NCBI RefSeq assembly: GCF_016765795.1
Contig: NZ_JAESVP010000003.1
Span: 186,001 to 250,000 of the forward strand
Length of the DNA stretch: 64,000 nt
Direction of reading: 5' to 3'
DNA from: Fuscibacter oryzae
GTDB taxonomy: Bacteria; Pseudomonadota; Alphaproteobacteria; Rhodobacterales; Rhodobacteraceae
In this document: positions 52,555-61,346 of the stretch, piece after piece
Layout of the letters: each line of letters opens with the position of its first letter
Position numbering within the stretch: position 1 is the first letter of the stretch
The notes under the pieces: model-generated
The model's database searches: none
Told to the model about the DNA's origin: nothing
Seen by the model: only the letters and a program-made list of their open reading frames with translations
Made by a program: the position numbers and the translations under genes

Positions 52555-55011
52555 GTGGCGAACATTCCGACGAAAACGCGGGCGGTGGTGATTGGCGGCG
52601 GGGTGTCGGGCTGTTCGGTGGCCTATCATCTGGCCAAGGCCGGTTGGGAGGTTGTGCTGTTGGAGCGGAAGCGCCTGACCTCTGGCACGACCTGGCATGC
52701 GGCGGGGCTGATCGGTCAGTTGCGCGCCAACCAGAACATGACGCGGTTGGCCAAATATTCGGCAGAGCTTTATTATCAGTTGGAGGCGGAAACCGGCGTT
52801 GCCACCGGGATGAAGCGGGTGGGGTCGATGACCGTTGCGCTGACCGAGGCGCGGATGGAAGAGATTCAGCGTCAGGCGACGATTGCCAAGATCTTTGGTG
52901 TTGAGGTGCATCGGATTACGCCGGATGAGGTGAAGGCGCTGTATCCGCATCTGAACATCGAAGGCGTTGTCGGCGGCGTGCATCTGCCGAATGATGGCCA
53001 GTGCGATCCGGCTAACATCACCATGGCCTTGGCCAAGGGGGCCCGGATGGCGGGTGCCAAGCTGTTTGAAAACGTCAAGGTCGTGAAGGTCACCGAAGGG
53101 CCAGCGCCGGGTGGCGCGCGGCGGGTGACGGGGGTGGATTATGAGGGGCCTGAGGGGCCGGGGCATATTGACGCCGATGTGGTGGTGAACTGCGGCGGTA
53201 TGTGGGGGCGTGATCTGGCGGCGCAGAATGGGGTGACGGTGCCGCTGCACGCGGCAGAGCATTTCTATCTGGTGACCGAACCCGTTCAGGGCTTGGGCGA
53301 TATGCCGGTGCTGCGGGTGGTCGATGAATGCGCCTATTACAAATCGGATGCCGGCAAGATGATGCTGGGCGCGTTCGAGCCGAAGGCCAAGCCTTGGGGC
53401 ATGGGCGGCATTCGCGAGGATTTCGAGTTCGACACGCTGCCCGAGGATTGGGATCACTTCATGCCCATTCTGGAAATGGCGATGAACCGGATGCCGATGT
53501 TCCAGACCACGGGCATCCATACCTTCTTCAACGGGCCGGAGAGTTTCACCCCCGATGACCGCTATTACCTTGGGCCTGCGCCCGAGCTAGGGGGGTATTG
53601 GGTGGCCGCGGGGTATAACTCGATCGGTATCATCTCTTCGGGCGGGGCGGGGATGGCCCTTGCGCGCTGGATCACCGAGGGCGAGCCGCCGTTTGATCTG
53701 TGGGACGTGGATATTCGCCGTGCCCAGCCGTTCCAGAAGAACCGCAAGTATCTGAAGGAACGGGTCAGCGAGACCCTGGGCCTCTTGTATGCCGACCACT
53801 ATCCCTATCGGCAGGTTGAGACCAGCCGCGGGGTGCGCCGCACGCCGCTGCATGAGCATCTGAAAGCCAAAGGCGCTGTGTTCGGCGAGGTTGCGGGCTG
53901 GGAGCGGGTGAACTGGTTCGCCAATGCGGGGCAGGAGCGGGAGTATCGCTATAGCTGGGGCCGCCAGAACTGGTTTGACAACCAAAAGGCCGAGCATATG
54001 GCGGTGCGGACGGGCGTTGGCCTGTTCGACATGACCAGTTTCGGCAAGATCAGGGTCGAGGGGCGCGATGCCTGCGCCTTTCTGAACCGGGTTTGCAGCG
54101 CCCAGATGGATGTGGAGCCGGGCAAGATCGTCTATACCATGTTCCTGAACGAACGTGGCGGGGTTGAGGCCGACCTGACCGTGACACGCCTGTCAGAGCG
54201 CAGCTATCTGCTGGTGGTGCCGGGGGCGACCTTGCAGCGTAACCTCGCTTGGCTGCGTGATCATGTGGCCGAGGATTTCGCTGTGATCACCGATGTGACG
54301 GCGGGCGAGGCGGTGCTGTGCGTGATGGGGCCGAAGGCGCGCGATCTGATGCAGGCGGTATCGCCCAATGATTTTTCCAACGCAGCGCATCCCTTTGGCA
54401 CGGCCAAGGAGATTGAGATTGGTTATGGCATCGCCCGCGCCCATCGGGTGACCTATGTCGGCGAATTGGGGTGGGAGATTTACCCATCGGCGGATCAGGC
54501 CGCCCATGTGTTCGAGGTGCTGGCCGAGGCGGGTGAGGCCCATGGGCTGAAGCTGTGCGGGCTGCACGCGCTGGATAGCTGCCGGATCGAAAAGGCCTAT
54601 CGCCACTGGGGCCATGACATCACGGATGAGGACCATGTGGTCGAGGCCGGGCTTGGCTTTGCGGTGTCAAAGAAAAAGCCCGCGTTCATCGGGCGCGAGG
54701 CGGTGTTGAGGACGCAAGAGGCCGGGCTGGCCCGTCGTCTGGTGCAGTTCCGCCTGAAAGCCCCCGAGCCGCTGCTGTTCCATAATGAGGCGGTGGTGCG
54801 GGATGGCAAGATCGTCGGCCCGGTGACTTCGGCGAATTACGGGCATTTTCTGGGGGGGGCCATCGGCATGGGCTATGTGCCCTGCGCCGGCGAGACCGAG
54901 GCGGAGATGCTGGCCTCGACCTATGAGATCGAGGTGGCGGGGGTGCGCCATGCGGCCGAGGCCAGTCTGATGCCGATGTATGACCCGAAATCGGAGCGGG
55001 TGAAGGGGTAG
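52555..55011 (+). CDS. FAD/folate-dependent N-methyl amine dehydrogenase, copy 2 (GTG start proposed)
   Basis: An 818-residue paralogue of the preceding gene with the same domains: VVIGGGVSGCSVAYHLAKAG, covalent-FAD motif TSGTTWHAAG, FAO_M, and GcvT domains with VGLFDMTSFGKIRVEG and GELGWEIYPS. In-frame ATGs at 52537 and 52540 lie inside the dispersed repeat. The GTG at 52555 (VANIPTKTRAVVIGGG) has GAGGG upstream and fits the usual N terminus, so I prefer it; the difference is six residues. Two consecutive demethylations, for example dimethylglycine to sarcosine to glycine, would suit two such enzymes, but this is inference. Confidence 0.87.
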   Translation: MANIPTKTRAVVIGGGVSGCSVAYHLAKAGWEVVLLERKRLTSGTTWHAAGLIGQLRANQNMTRLAKYSAELYYQLEAETGVATGMKRVGSMTVALTEARMEEIQRQATIAKIFGVEVHRITPDEVKALYPHLNIEGVVGGVHLPNDGQCDPANITMALAKGARMAGAKLFENVKVVKVTEGPAPGGARRVTGVDYEGPEGPGHIDADVVVNCGGMWGRDLAAQNGVTVPLHAAEHFYLVTEPVQGLGDMPVLRVVDECAYYKSDAGKMMLGAFEPKAKPWGMGGIREDFEFDTLPEDWDHFMPILEMAMNRMPMFQTTGIHTFFNGPESFTPDDRYYLGPAPELGGYWVAAGYNSIGIISSGGAGMALARWITEGEPPFDLWDVDIRRAQPFQKNRKYLKERVSETLGLLYADHYPYRQVETSRGVRRTPLHEHLKAKGAVFGEVAGWERVNWFANAGQEREYRYSWGRQNWFDNQKAEHMAVRTGVGLFDMTSFGKIRVEGRDACAFLNRVCSAQMDVEPGKIVYTMFLNERGGVEADLTVTRLSERSYLLVVPGATLQRNLAWLRDHVAEDFAVITDVTAGEAVLCVMGPKARDLMQAVSPNDFSNAAHPFGTAKEIEIGYGIARAHRVTYVGELGWEIYPSADQAAHVFEVLAEAGEAHGLKLCGLHALDSCRIEKAYRHWGHDITDEDHVVEAGLGFAVSKKKPAFIGREAVLRTQEAGLARRLVQFRLKAPEPLLFHNEAVVRDGKIVGPVTSANYGHFLGGAIGMGYVPCAGETEAEMLASTYEIEVAGVRHAAEASLMPMYDPKSERVKG

Positions 55012-55015
55012 GCTG

Positions 55016-55055
55016 CCCCCTCACCCCGGCCCTCTCCCCCTAGGGGAGAGGGGGA
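55016..55055. repeat. Short copy of the CTCTCCCC palindromic repeat
   Basis: CCCCCTCACCCCGGCCCTCTCCCCC is followed by TAGGGGAGAGGGGGAGG, a one-palindrome version of the composite repeats at 20308 and 48925. It starts 4 bases after the dehydrogenase stop. Confidence 0.75.
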
Positions 55056-55098
55056 GGTGCGAGGTTGGGCAGGGCAGGATTGGCGGCAAATGGCGCAT

Positions 55099-55123
55099 GA
55101 GTATTTGGGCCAAGAGGAAGGGG
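55099..55123 (+). repeat. Dispersed element tail upstream of the MttB-family gene
   Basis: GAGTATTTGGGCCAAGAGGA and the following AGGGG match the variant seen at 15525-15552. The AAGGGG end lies 9 bases before the ATG and probably is the ribosome-binding site. Confidence 0.6.
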
Positions 55124-55131
55124 AACGGGCG

Positions 55132-56709
55132 ATGAGCGAAACTGGCAATGAGGTCGGCGAGATGTGCGAACCCGCGCGGGCGCGGCGGGAAAGCGGGCGG
55201 TCCGGTGGGCGCGCGGCGCGGGTTGCCTTGCGCGCGGCCCCCTTGGCCGAGGATGTGCGTCCGGTGCGGGGTGGCCTGCCGGGGGGGCAGTATAAACCGC
55301 TGACCGAGGCGGGGATTGCCCAGATCCATGCGGCGGCGCTGGATGCGCTGGAGCAGATCGGGTTGAGCCAGGCGCCGAAATCGGGGGTGGAGGTGATGAC
55401 CGCCGCCGGGGCCATTCAGGGCAGCGACGGGCGGCTGCGGTTTCCGCGCGCATTGGTTGAGGATATGCTGGCGGTGGCGGCGCGGAATATCACGCTGCAT
55501 GCCCGCGACCCCAAGCATGACCTGCATCTGTCGGGCAGCAATGTGCATTACGGCACGGCGGGGGCGGCGGTGCATATCGTCGATCCAGTGACGCTGGAGT
55601 ATCGCGACAGTACGGCGCAGGATTTGTATGATGCCGCGCGGTTGGTCGATAACCTCGACAACATCCACTTTTACCAGCGCACGATGGTGTGCCGCGATGT
55701 GGTGGACAACAAGGAGATGGACCTGAACACGCTTTATGGGTGCCTTGCAGGCACCAGAAAGCACGTGGGGACCAGCTTCAGCGACCCGAGCCACGTCGCC
55801 GACTGCTTTGACATGCTCTATATGGTGGCGGGGGGCGAGGAGAAATGGCTGGAGCGGCCGTTTGTCAGTAACTCCAACTGTTTCGTCGTGCCGCCGATGA
55901 AATTCGCCGAGGAAAGCTGTATCACGATGGAGGATTGTATCCGCCGCGGGATGCCGATGCTGCTGCTAAGCGCTGGGCAGGCGGGGGCGACGGCCCCGGC
56001 GCCGATTGCGCTGACCATCGTGCAGGCGGTGGCGGAATGTCTGGCCGGGGTGGTCTATGCCAATGCGGTGAAAAAGGGCGCGCCCTGTATCTTTGGCACC
56101 TGGCCCTTTGTCAGCGACCTACGCACCGGGGCGATGAGTGGCGGTAGCGCGGAACAGGCGCTGTTGACGGCCGGTTGCGCGCAGATGCACCGATTCTATG
56201 ACCTGCCGGGGGGTGCGGCAAGCGGCATTTCCGACAGCAAGCTGCCCGACATGCAGGCCGGCTGGGAACAGGGGATCACCAACTCGCTCGCCGGTCTGGC
56301 GGGCCTCAACATGTGTTATGAGGCGGTGGGGATGCATGCCAGCCTGCTTGGCTTCTGTCTGGAAAGCCTTGTGCTGGGCGATGACCTTCTGGGGCAGGCG
56401 ATGCGTCTGGTGCGCGGGATTGATGTTACACCCGACAGCACCAGCCTGGATGCGATGAAAGAAGTCTGTCTGGGCGGGCCGGGGCATTATCTGGGCAGTG
56501 ACCAGACGCTGAAGCTGATGCAGACCGAATATATCTATCCCAAGGTCGGTAACCGGATGAGCCCCAAGGAATGGAACGAGGCGGGCAAGCCCCTGCTGCT
56601 GGACACCGCCATGGCAAGGAAGAATGACATCCTGTCCAAGGCGGGTTGCGTGGTGGACCCCGAGATTGACCGGGCGATCCGCGCCCGCTTCAACATCTAT
56701 TTCCGCTAG
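55132..56709 (+). CDS. MttB-family methyltransferase, non-pyrrolysine (glycine betaine-type candidate)
   Basis: A 525-residue member of the trimethylamine methyltransferase superfamily. After a basic, disordered start of 60 residues the TIM-barrel reads LHARDPKHDLHLSGSNVHYG, then HVGTSFSDPSHVADCFDMLY and GAMSGGSAEQALLTAGCAQM. Archaeal MttB has an in-frame amber codon for pyrrolysine; this gene has none, so it belongs to the non-Pyl group that includes glycine betaine:corrinoid methyltransferase (MtgB). A corrinoid partner protein would be needed and is not in the window. The neighbouring FAD-folate dehydrogenases would process the demethylated product. The substrate is inferred. Confidence 0.88.
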   Translation: MSETGNEVGEMCEPARARRESGRSGGRAARVALRAAPLAEDVRPVRGGLPGGQYKPLTEAGIAQIHAAALDALEQIGLSQAPKSGVEVMTAAGAIQGSDGRLRFPRALVEDMLAVAARNITLHARDPKHDLHLSGSNVHYGTAGAAVHIVDPVTLEYRDSTAQDLYDAARLVDNLDNIHFYQRTMVCRDVVDNKEMDLNTLYGCLAGTRKHVGTSFSDPSHVADCFDMLYMVAGGEEKWLERPFVSNSNCFVVPPMKFAEESCITMEDCIRRGMPMLLLSAGQAGATAPAPIALTIVQAVAECLAGVVYANAVKKGAPCIFGTWPFVSDLRTGAMSGGSAEQALLTAGCAQMHRFYDLPGGAASGISDSKLPDMQAGWEQGITNSLAGLAGLNMCYEAVGMHASLLGFCLESLVLGDDLLGQAMRLVRGIDVTPDSTSLDAMKEVCLGGPGHYLGSDQTLKLMQTEYIYPKVGNRMSPKEWNEAGKPLLLDTAMARKNDILSKAGCVVDPEIDRAIRARFNIYFR

Positions 56710-56797
56710 GGCCGATTGCGCCGGACGGGCCAGCCGGACTAGGCTGGCCCGGTAAATGAGAGCGGTGATACGCCGCCAGTCCGACAGGAGAGATACG

Positions 56798-58234
56798 ATG
56801 ACCATTTCCAAGCATATCGGCCAGTTCTACATCAACGGCGGCTGGGTTGACCCGCTGCCCGGTGCCACCAAATTCGGCGTTGAAAACCCCGCAACCGAAG
56901 AGATCGTGGGCGAGGTGGCGCTGGGCACCGCCGCCGATGCCGACCGCGCGATTGCAGCGGCCCGCGCGGCGTTTGATGGCTGGACGGTGACACCGCTGAA
57001 AGACCGCATCGCCTTGGTCCGCCGCATTCTGGAGGTGTATAATTCCCGGTATGAGGAATTCGCCCAAGCCATGTCGACCGAGATGGGTGCGCCGATCGAA
57101 TGGGCGCGGGGCGCACAGGCATGGGCGGGGCAGGTGCATATTGAAAGCACCATCAAGGCCGCCGAAGAGATGCAGTGGGAATACATGCGCGGTTCGACCC
57201 GGATCGTGCTGGAAGGCATCGGGGTTTGCGCGCTGATCACGCCATGGAACTGGCCGATGAACCAGATCGCCTGCAAGGTGGCGCCTGCGCTGATTGCCGG
57301 TTGCACCATGGTGCTGAAACCGTCGGAAATCGCGCCGCTGTCGGGCCTGCTGTTTGCCGAGGTTTGCCATGAGGCGGGTGTGCCGCCGGGCGTGTTCAAC
57401 ATGGTCAACGGCAATGGGCCGGAGGTGGGCGCGCGGATGTCTTCGCACCCCGAGGTGGATATGGTCAGCTTTACCGGCTCGACCCGCGCGGGCACGGCGA
57501 TTGCCGCCGCCGCGGCCCCGACGGTGAAGCGCGTGGCGCAGGAGTTGGGTGGCAAGTCGCCCAACATCATCCTGCGTTCGGCTGATCTGGCCGAAGCGGT
57601 GAAGGCGGGCGTTGCGGGCTGTTTCGGCAACACCGGGCAAAGCTGTGACGCGCCGACCCGCATGTTCGTGCCGCGCGATCTGCATGACGAGGCGCTTGGC
57701 TACGCCAAGGAAGCCGCGGATGAGGTGGTGGTCGGCGACCCGCGCGACACGGCAACAACGATGGGGCCGCTGGTGTCAAAGCTGCAATTCGACAAGGTGC
57801 AGCGGCTGATTCAGGCCGGGATTGATGAGGGCGCGACGCTGGTTTGTGGCGGCATTGGCCGGCCCGTGGGGGTGAACCGCGGCTGGTTCGTGCGCCCGAC
57901 GATCTTTGGTGATGTGACCAATGAAATGACCGTCTCGCGCGAGGAGATCTTTGGCCCGGTGCTGGCGATCCTGCCCTATGACGATCTGGATCACGCGGTC
58001 ACCATGGCGAACGATACGCCTTACGGCCTTGCCGCCTATATCGCCGGCCCGGTCGAGGAGGCCAAGCCGCTGGCGCGCCGCCTGCGGGCGGGCACCATCA
58101 ACCTGAATTATCCCGATTGGGATACGTTTGCGCCATTCGGGGGCTACAAGCAATCGGGCAACGGGCGTGAATATGCCGACTGGGGCATCCATGATTTCTG
58201 CGAAATCAAGGGTGTGGTCGGCTGGGGCGCATAA
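56798..58234 (+). CDS. Aldehyde dehydrogenase family protein
   Basis: A 478-residue NAD(P)-dependent ALDH. The cofactor motif TPWNWPMNQI is near 148-157, FTGSTRAG near 225, the general base Glu249 lies in QELGGKSPN, and the nucleophile is Cys283 in NTGQSCDAPTR. The closing block PFGGYKQSGNGREYADWGIH is typical. It oxidises an aldehyde to an acid; betaine, formaldehyde or semialdehyde substrates are possible in this cluster. ACAGGAG precedes the ATG at 56798. It sits 88 bases after the MttB gene. Confidence 0.93.
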   Translation: MTISKHIGQFYINGGWVDPLPGATKFGVENPATEEIVGEVALGTAADADRAIAAARAAFDGWTVTPLKDRIALVRRILEVYNSRYEEFAQAMSTEMGAPIEWARGAQAWAGQVHIESTIKAAEEMQWEYMRGSTRIVLEGIGVCALITPWNWPMNQIACKVAPALIAGCTMVLKPSEIAPLSGLLFAEVCHEAGVPPGVFNMVNGNGPEVGARMSSHPEVDMVSFTGSTRAGTAIAAAAAPTVKRVAQELGGKSPNIILRSADLAEAVKAGVAGCFGNTGQSCDAPTRMFVPRDLHDEALGYAKEAADEVVVGDPRDTATTMGPLVSKLQFDKVQRLIQAGIDEGATLVCGGIGRPVGVNRGWFVRPTIFGDVTNEMTVSREEIFGPVLAILPYDDLDHAVTMANDTPYGLAAYIAGPVEEAKPLARRLRAGTINLNYPDWDTFAPFGGYKQSGNGREYADWGIHDFCEIKGVVGWGA

Positions 58235-58256
58235 GCGCCCCGAACGGGGGGAACGA

Positions 58257-59156
58257 ATGAAATACGGATATATCGGCCTGGGCAACCTGGGCGGCCACAT
58301 CGCCATGTCGCTGATCAAGGCGGGGCATCAGGTCGTGGTCTATGACCGCGACCCCGCCTTGGCCGAACGGCATGTGGCGGCGGGGGCGGTTCTGGCCACC
58401 TCGGTCACCGATCTGGCGGGGCAGGTGGATCATGTGTTCACCTGCCTGCCATCGCCTGCCGTCAGCGAACTGGTTCTGGCGGAAATGCTGATCACCCTGA
58501 AGCCGGGGGCGACATGGATCGAAAATTCGACCATCGGGCGAGATGATATCCGGCGGTTGGGCGGGCTGGCGAAAGGGTCCGACATCCGGTTGCTGGAGGC
58601 GCCGGTGACCGGCGGTGTGCATCTGGCGGCGCGGGGCGAAATCACCGTGCTGGTGGGGGGCGATGCCGATCTGTTTGCGCTGCATGAACCGGCGCTGCGC
58701 GCGATTGGCAACCGCATCTTCCACATGGGGCCGTTGGGGTCTGCGGCGGTGATCAAGGTCATCACCAACATGCTGGCCTTCATCCATCTGGTGGCGGATG
58801 GCGAGGCGCTGATGCTGGCCAAACGCGGCGGGCTGGACCTGAAAACCGCGTGGGAGGCGATTGCCGCCTCATCCGGCAGCAGTTTCGTGCATGAAACGGA
58901 AGGCCAGCTTATCCTGAACGGCAGCTATGACATTGCTTTCAGCATGGACCTTGCCTTGAAAGACCTTGGCTTTGCCATGGGTTTCGGCCGCGAATTCGGC
59001 GTGCCGCTGGATCTGGCCGGAATGACGGCGCAGACCTTTGTCAAGGGCAAGGCGGCCTACGGCGGGGCGGCGCAATCGACCCAGATCGTGAAATTGCTGG
59101 AAGATGCGTTGGGAACCGACCTGCGGGCCGAAGGGTTCCCGGCACGGCTGGAATGA
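58257..59156 (+). CDS. Beta-hydroxyacid dehydrogenase (3-hydroxyisobutyrate dehydrogenase family)
   Basis: A 299-residue NAD(P)-dependent enzyme. The Rossmann motif is YIGLGNLGGHIA, the family substrate motif is EAPVTGGVHLAARGEITVLV (DAPVSGG in relatives) and the catalytic Lys is in GSAAVIKVITNML near 166. Related members reduce succinic or tartronate semialdehyde. It starts 22 bases after the aldehyde dehydrogenase gene, so both probably act on the same carbon skeleton. GGGGGAACG precedes the ATG. Confidence 0.92.
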   Translation: MKYGYIGLGNLGGHIAMSLIKAGHQVVVYDRDPALAERHVAAGAVLATSVTDLAGQVDHVFTCLPSPAVSELVLAEMLITLKPGATWIENSTIGRDDIRRLGGLAKGSDIRLLEAPVTGGVHLAARGEITVLVGGDADLFALHEPALRAIGNRIFHMGPLGSAAVIKVITNMLAFIHLVADGEALMLAKRGGLDLKTAWEAIAASSGSSFVHETEGQLILNGSYDIAFSMDLALKDLGFAMGFGREFGVPLDLAGMTAQTFVKGKAAYGGAAQSTQIVKLLEDALGTDLRAEGFPARLE

Positions 59157-59229
59157 AGGCAATTCATTGCGATTGACGAATGCCTCCCACTGGCACAGTT
59201 TGAACGCAGGTGTATGGAGCAACCTGTTC

Positions 59230-59640
59230 ATGCGTATCTTTTTTCTTTTGGCCACGTTGGCCTTTGGTTTGACTCACGCGGCCGCAACCGCCGCAAAACC
59301 CGTGACTTATATCTGCAATCTGGAGGTGGGGCGGCGCATGAACTGGGTGCCGAAGCAACTGGTCGTGTTGATCGAGCCGGGGGCAAAGACCGCTTTGGTC
59401 AATGATCCGATCATCCAGTATTTCCTGAAAAAGCCGATGACGGCAAAGGTGACAGCCGATAACGGGCAGCGTCTTGGGTTGGGCTGGTCATATATGGTGA
59501 CCGACGGAAAAGGCCGCGACAAAAGCGAGATGATCTATAGCGCGATCATCCGTAAATCCGACATGCATGTCAGCATGCGGGCGGTTCCTGCGGGCTATGA
59601 CAACACCTTTTCCGCCGGTGGCTCCTGCAAGAAGCAATGA
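59230..59640 (+). CDS. Small secreted protein of unknown function
   Basis: A 136-residue protein with a clear signal peptide (residues 1-22, MRIFFLLATLAFGLTHAAAT). The mature part has Cys at both ends (YICNLEV near residue 28 and GGSCKKQ at the C terminus), probably forming a disulfide, and a beta-rich middle (LVVLIEPGAKTALVND). I do not recognise the family. It lies between the dehydrogenase gene and sodB in the same direction, with GGAG upstream. Confidence 0.72.
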   Translation: MRIFFLLATLAFGLTHAAATAAKPVTYICNLEVGRRMNWVPKQLVVLIEPGAKTALVNDPIIQYFLKKPMTAKVTADNGQRLGLGWSYMVTDGKGRDKSEMIYSAIIRKSDMHVSMRAVPAGYDNTFSAGGSCKKQ

Positions 59641-59723
59641 TTCTGGCGGCGACTCCTTGACCTTCCGGCTTTGCGGGGCCTTATTCCCCCTAGTCCAAAT
59701 CCGCGACGAACAGGAGATGTCAG

Positions 59724-60326
59724 ATGGCTTTCACCCTTCCCGATCTGCCCTATGCCCACGATGCGCTTGCCTCGCTTGGCATGTCGAAGGAGACGCTGGA
59801 ATACCACCACGACCTGCACCACAAGGCCTATGTTGACAACGGCAACAAGCTGATTGCCGGGACCGAGTGGGAAACCAAGTCGCTGGAAGAGATCGTCAAA
59901 GGCACCTATGCTGCCGGTTCGGTTGCCCAGAACGGTATTTTCAACAACGCCTCGCAGCATTGGAATCACAACCTGTTCTGGGAAGTGATGGGGCCGGGCG
60001 AAGACAAGAAAATCCCCGGTGCGCTGGAAAAGGCGCTGACCGAGGCATTCGGTTCGGTCGCCAAGTTCAAGGAAGATTTCGCCGCCGCCGGTGCCGGTCA
60101 GTTCGGGTCGGGCTGGGCCTGGCTGGTCAAGGATGCCTCGGGTGCGCTAAAGATCACCAAGACCGAAAACGGCGTGAACCCGCTGTGCTTTGGTCAGACC
60201 GCGCTCTTGGGTTGTGATGTGTGGGAACATTCCTACTACATCGATTTCCGCAACAAGCGCCCGGCCTACCTGACCAACTTCCTAGAAAAGCTGGTCAACT
60301 GGGAAGCGGTTGCTGCCAAGCTGTAA
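59724..60326 (+). CDS. sodB: Superoxide dismutase, Fe/Mn type
   Basis: A 200-residue SOD. The metal ligands lie in LEYHHDLHHKAYV (His27 region), QHWNHNLFW, and DVWEHSYYIDF (Asp and His). AGQFGSGWAWLV is the family core. The Gly/Gln pattern around AAAGAGQFG fits iron-type SodB of alphaproteobacteria. It removes superoxide in the cytoplasm. AGGAG precedes the ATG and a strong terminator follows. Confidence 0.96.
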   Translation: MAFTLPDLPYAHDALASLGMSKETLEYHHDLHHKAYVDNGNKLIAGTEWETKSLEEIVKGTYAAGSVAQNGIFNNASQHWNHNLFWEVMGPGEDKKIPGALEKALTEAFGSVAKFKEDFAAAGAGQFGSGWAWLVKDASGALKITKTENGVNPLCFGQTALLGCDVWEHSYYIDFRNKRPAYLTNFLEKLVNWEAVAAKL

Positions 60327-60345
60327 GCCCACAGCAGCAAAGATC

Positions 60346-60375
60346 AAAGGCCCGCCGGTTTCGGCGGGCCTTTTT
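60346..60375 (+). terminator. Rho-independent terminator after sodB
   Basis: AAAGGCCCGCC (60346-60356) pairs with GGCGGGCCTTT (60363-60373) around loop GGTTTC, followed by more Ts. It lies 20 bases after the sodB stop and also separates it from the convergent FkbM gene. Confidence 0.92.
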
Positions 60376-60394
60376 CGTTCCACCGTGCAACGGC

Positions 60395-61270
60395 TCAATC
60401 GGTCCGCAGATGCGCAGGCAGGGCGTCCACATAGCTTGCCGGCAAGTTCGGATCGACTGCGCCGCGCCGCACGAGTTCATCAAGGCACAGGAGCGCAAGC
60501 GAATGGCTGTCAAACGTGGCGCAGGCAAGCAAGGCCAGATGGCCAACCTGTCCCGAAGACCAGCCTGAGATGCCCGTCAGATCGCGCACATAAACCGCGT
60601 CACCGTCGATCAGCTGATCTGCCAGCCGCCGGGGCCGAAGCCGCGCGGACTGAGAGTTGGGCAGCATGAGTGATTTGTTGAACATGAACTTGTGCAACTC
60701 AAATCCCAGGGCGCGCAACTGGGTGTCGATGCCACCCAGCATCGGTTCGCCCTCATAAAGCCGCTGATAGCGCAATTCGATGATGACGCAGACGCACTGT
60801 TGCATCACACGGCTTGCGGCGGCCAGCACGGCCCCCTCGCCGCCCTGAATGTCGATCTTCAGCATGTCGAATTCCGGAAGATCGGGCAGATCGTCCAGTG
60901 CTGCGGTCTGCATCTGTATCTGCTCGCGCATCTGCCCCCAACGCGGCCGGCCGATGACCGCCAGCCCCGGTTCATAAGGCGGCAAGGTCGAGGTCATGCC
61001 CGAAGACCGCATCACATGCAGGGTGACGGGAGTGCCGTCGCCCACGGCCACCGGAAAATAGGTTTCGTTCGGCGACGGGCGTTTTTGCAAGGCGGCATAG
61101 GCCGAGGGCTGCGGCTCGAACCCGACGATCCGGCAGCCGCCCGCCGCCAGCAGGGCCGAATAGGGCGCAGGATTGACCGGATTGGCCCCGACATCGGTGA
61201 TCGTTGTCAGCCGGGGCAGGGACAGCGCCTTTTGCAACAGGGCGGCAGGCGCGGAAAGGGTCTCGGTCAT
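60395..61270 (-). CDS. FkbM-family methyltransferase
   Basis: A 291-residue SAM-dependent methyltransferase. Motif I is ITDVGANPVNPAPYSALL near 24-41, then IVGFEPQPSAYAAL, and the family motif FDMLKIDIQGGEGAVLAAA with EIELRYQ-like downstream (VIIELRYQRLYEG). FkbM enzymes O-methylate sugars or polyketides. The C-terminal 90 residues are specific to this protein. It converges on sodB; the LOG gene lies 76 bases upstream on the same strand. Confidence 0.87.
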   Translation of the reverse strand: MTETLSAPAALLQKALSLPRLTTITDVGANPVNPAPYSALLAAGGCRIVGFEPQPSAYAALQKRPSPNETYFPVAVGDGTPVTLHVMRSSGMTSTLPPYEPGLAVIGRPRWGQMREQIQMQTAALDDLPDLPEFDMLKIDIQGGEGAVLAAASRVMQQCVCVIIELRYQRLYEGEPMLGGIDTQLRALGFELHKFMFNKSLMLPNSQSARLRPRRLADQLIDGDAVYVRDLTGISGWSSGQVGHLALLACATFDSHSLALLCLDELVRRGAVDPNLPASYVDALPAHLRTD

Positions 61271-61346
61271 GAACTATCTGGGCCATTGTTTCTGTTTTCA
61301 GAACGCTAGCCCAGCGAAATCGGGTTGGAAAGGTGCGATCCGCCGG

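Noticed and set aside
55132-56709. Possible pyrrolysine (amber) readthrough in the MttB-family gene.
   Set aside because: The frame runs from start to stop with no internal TAG, so no pyrrolysine is encoded.
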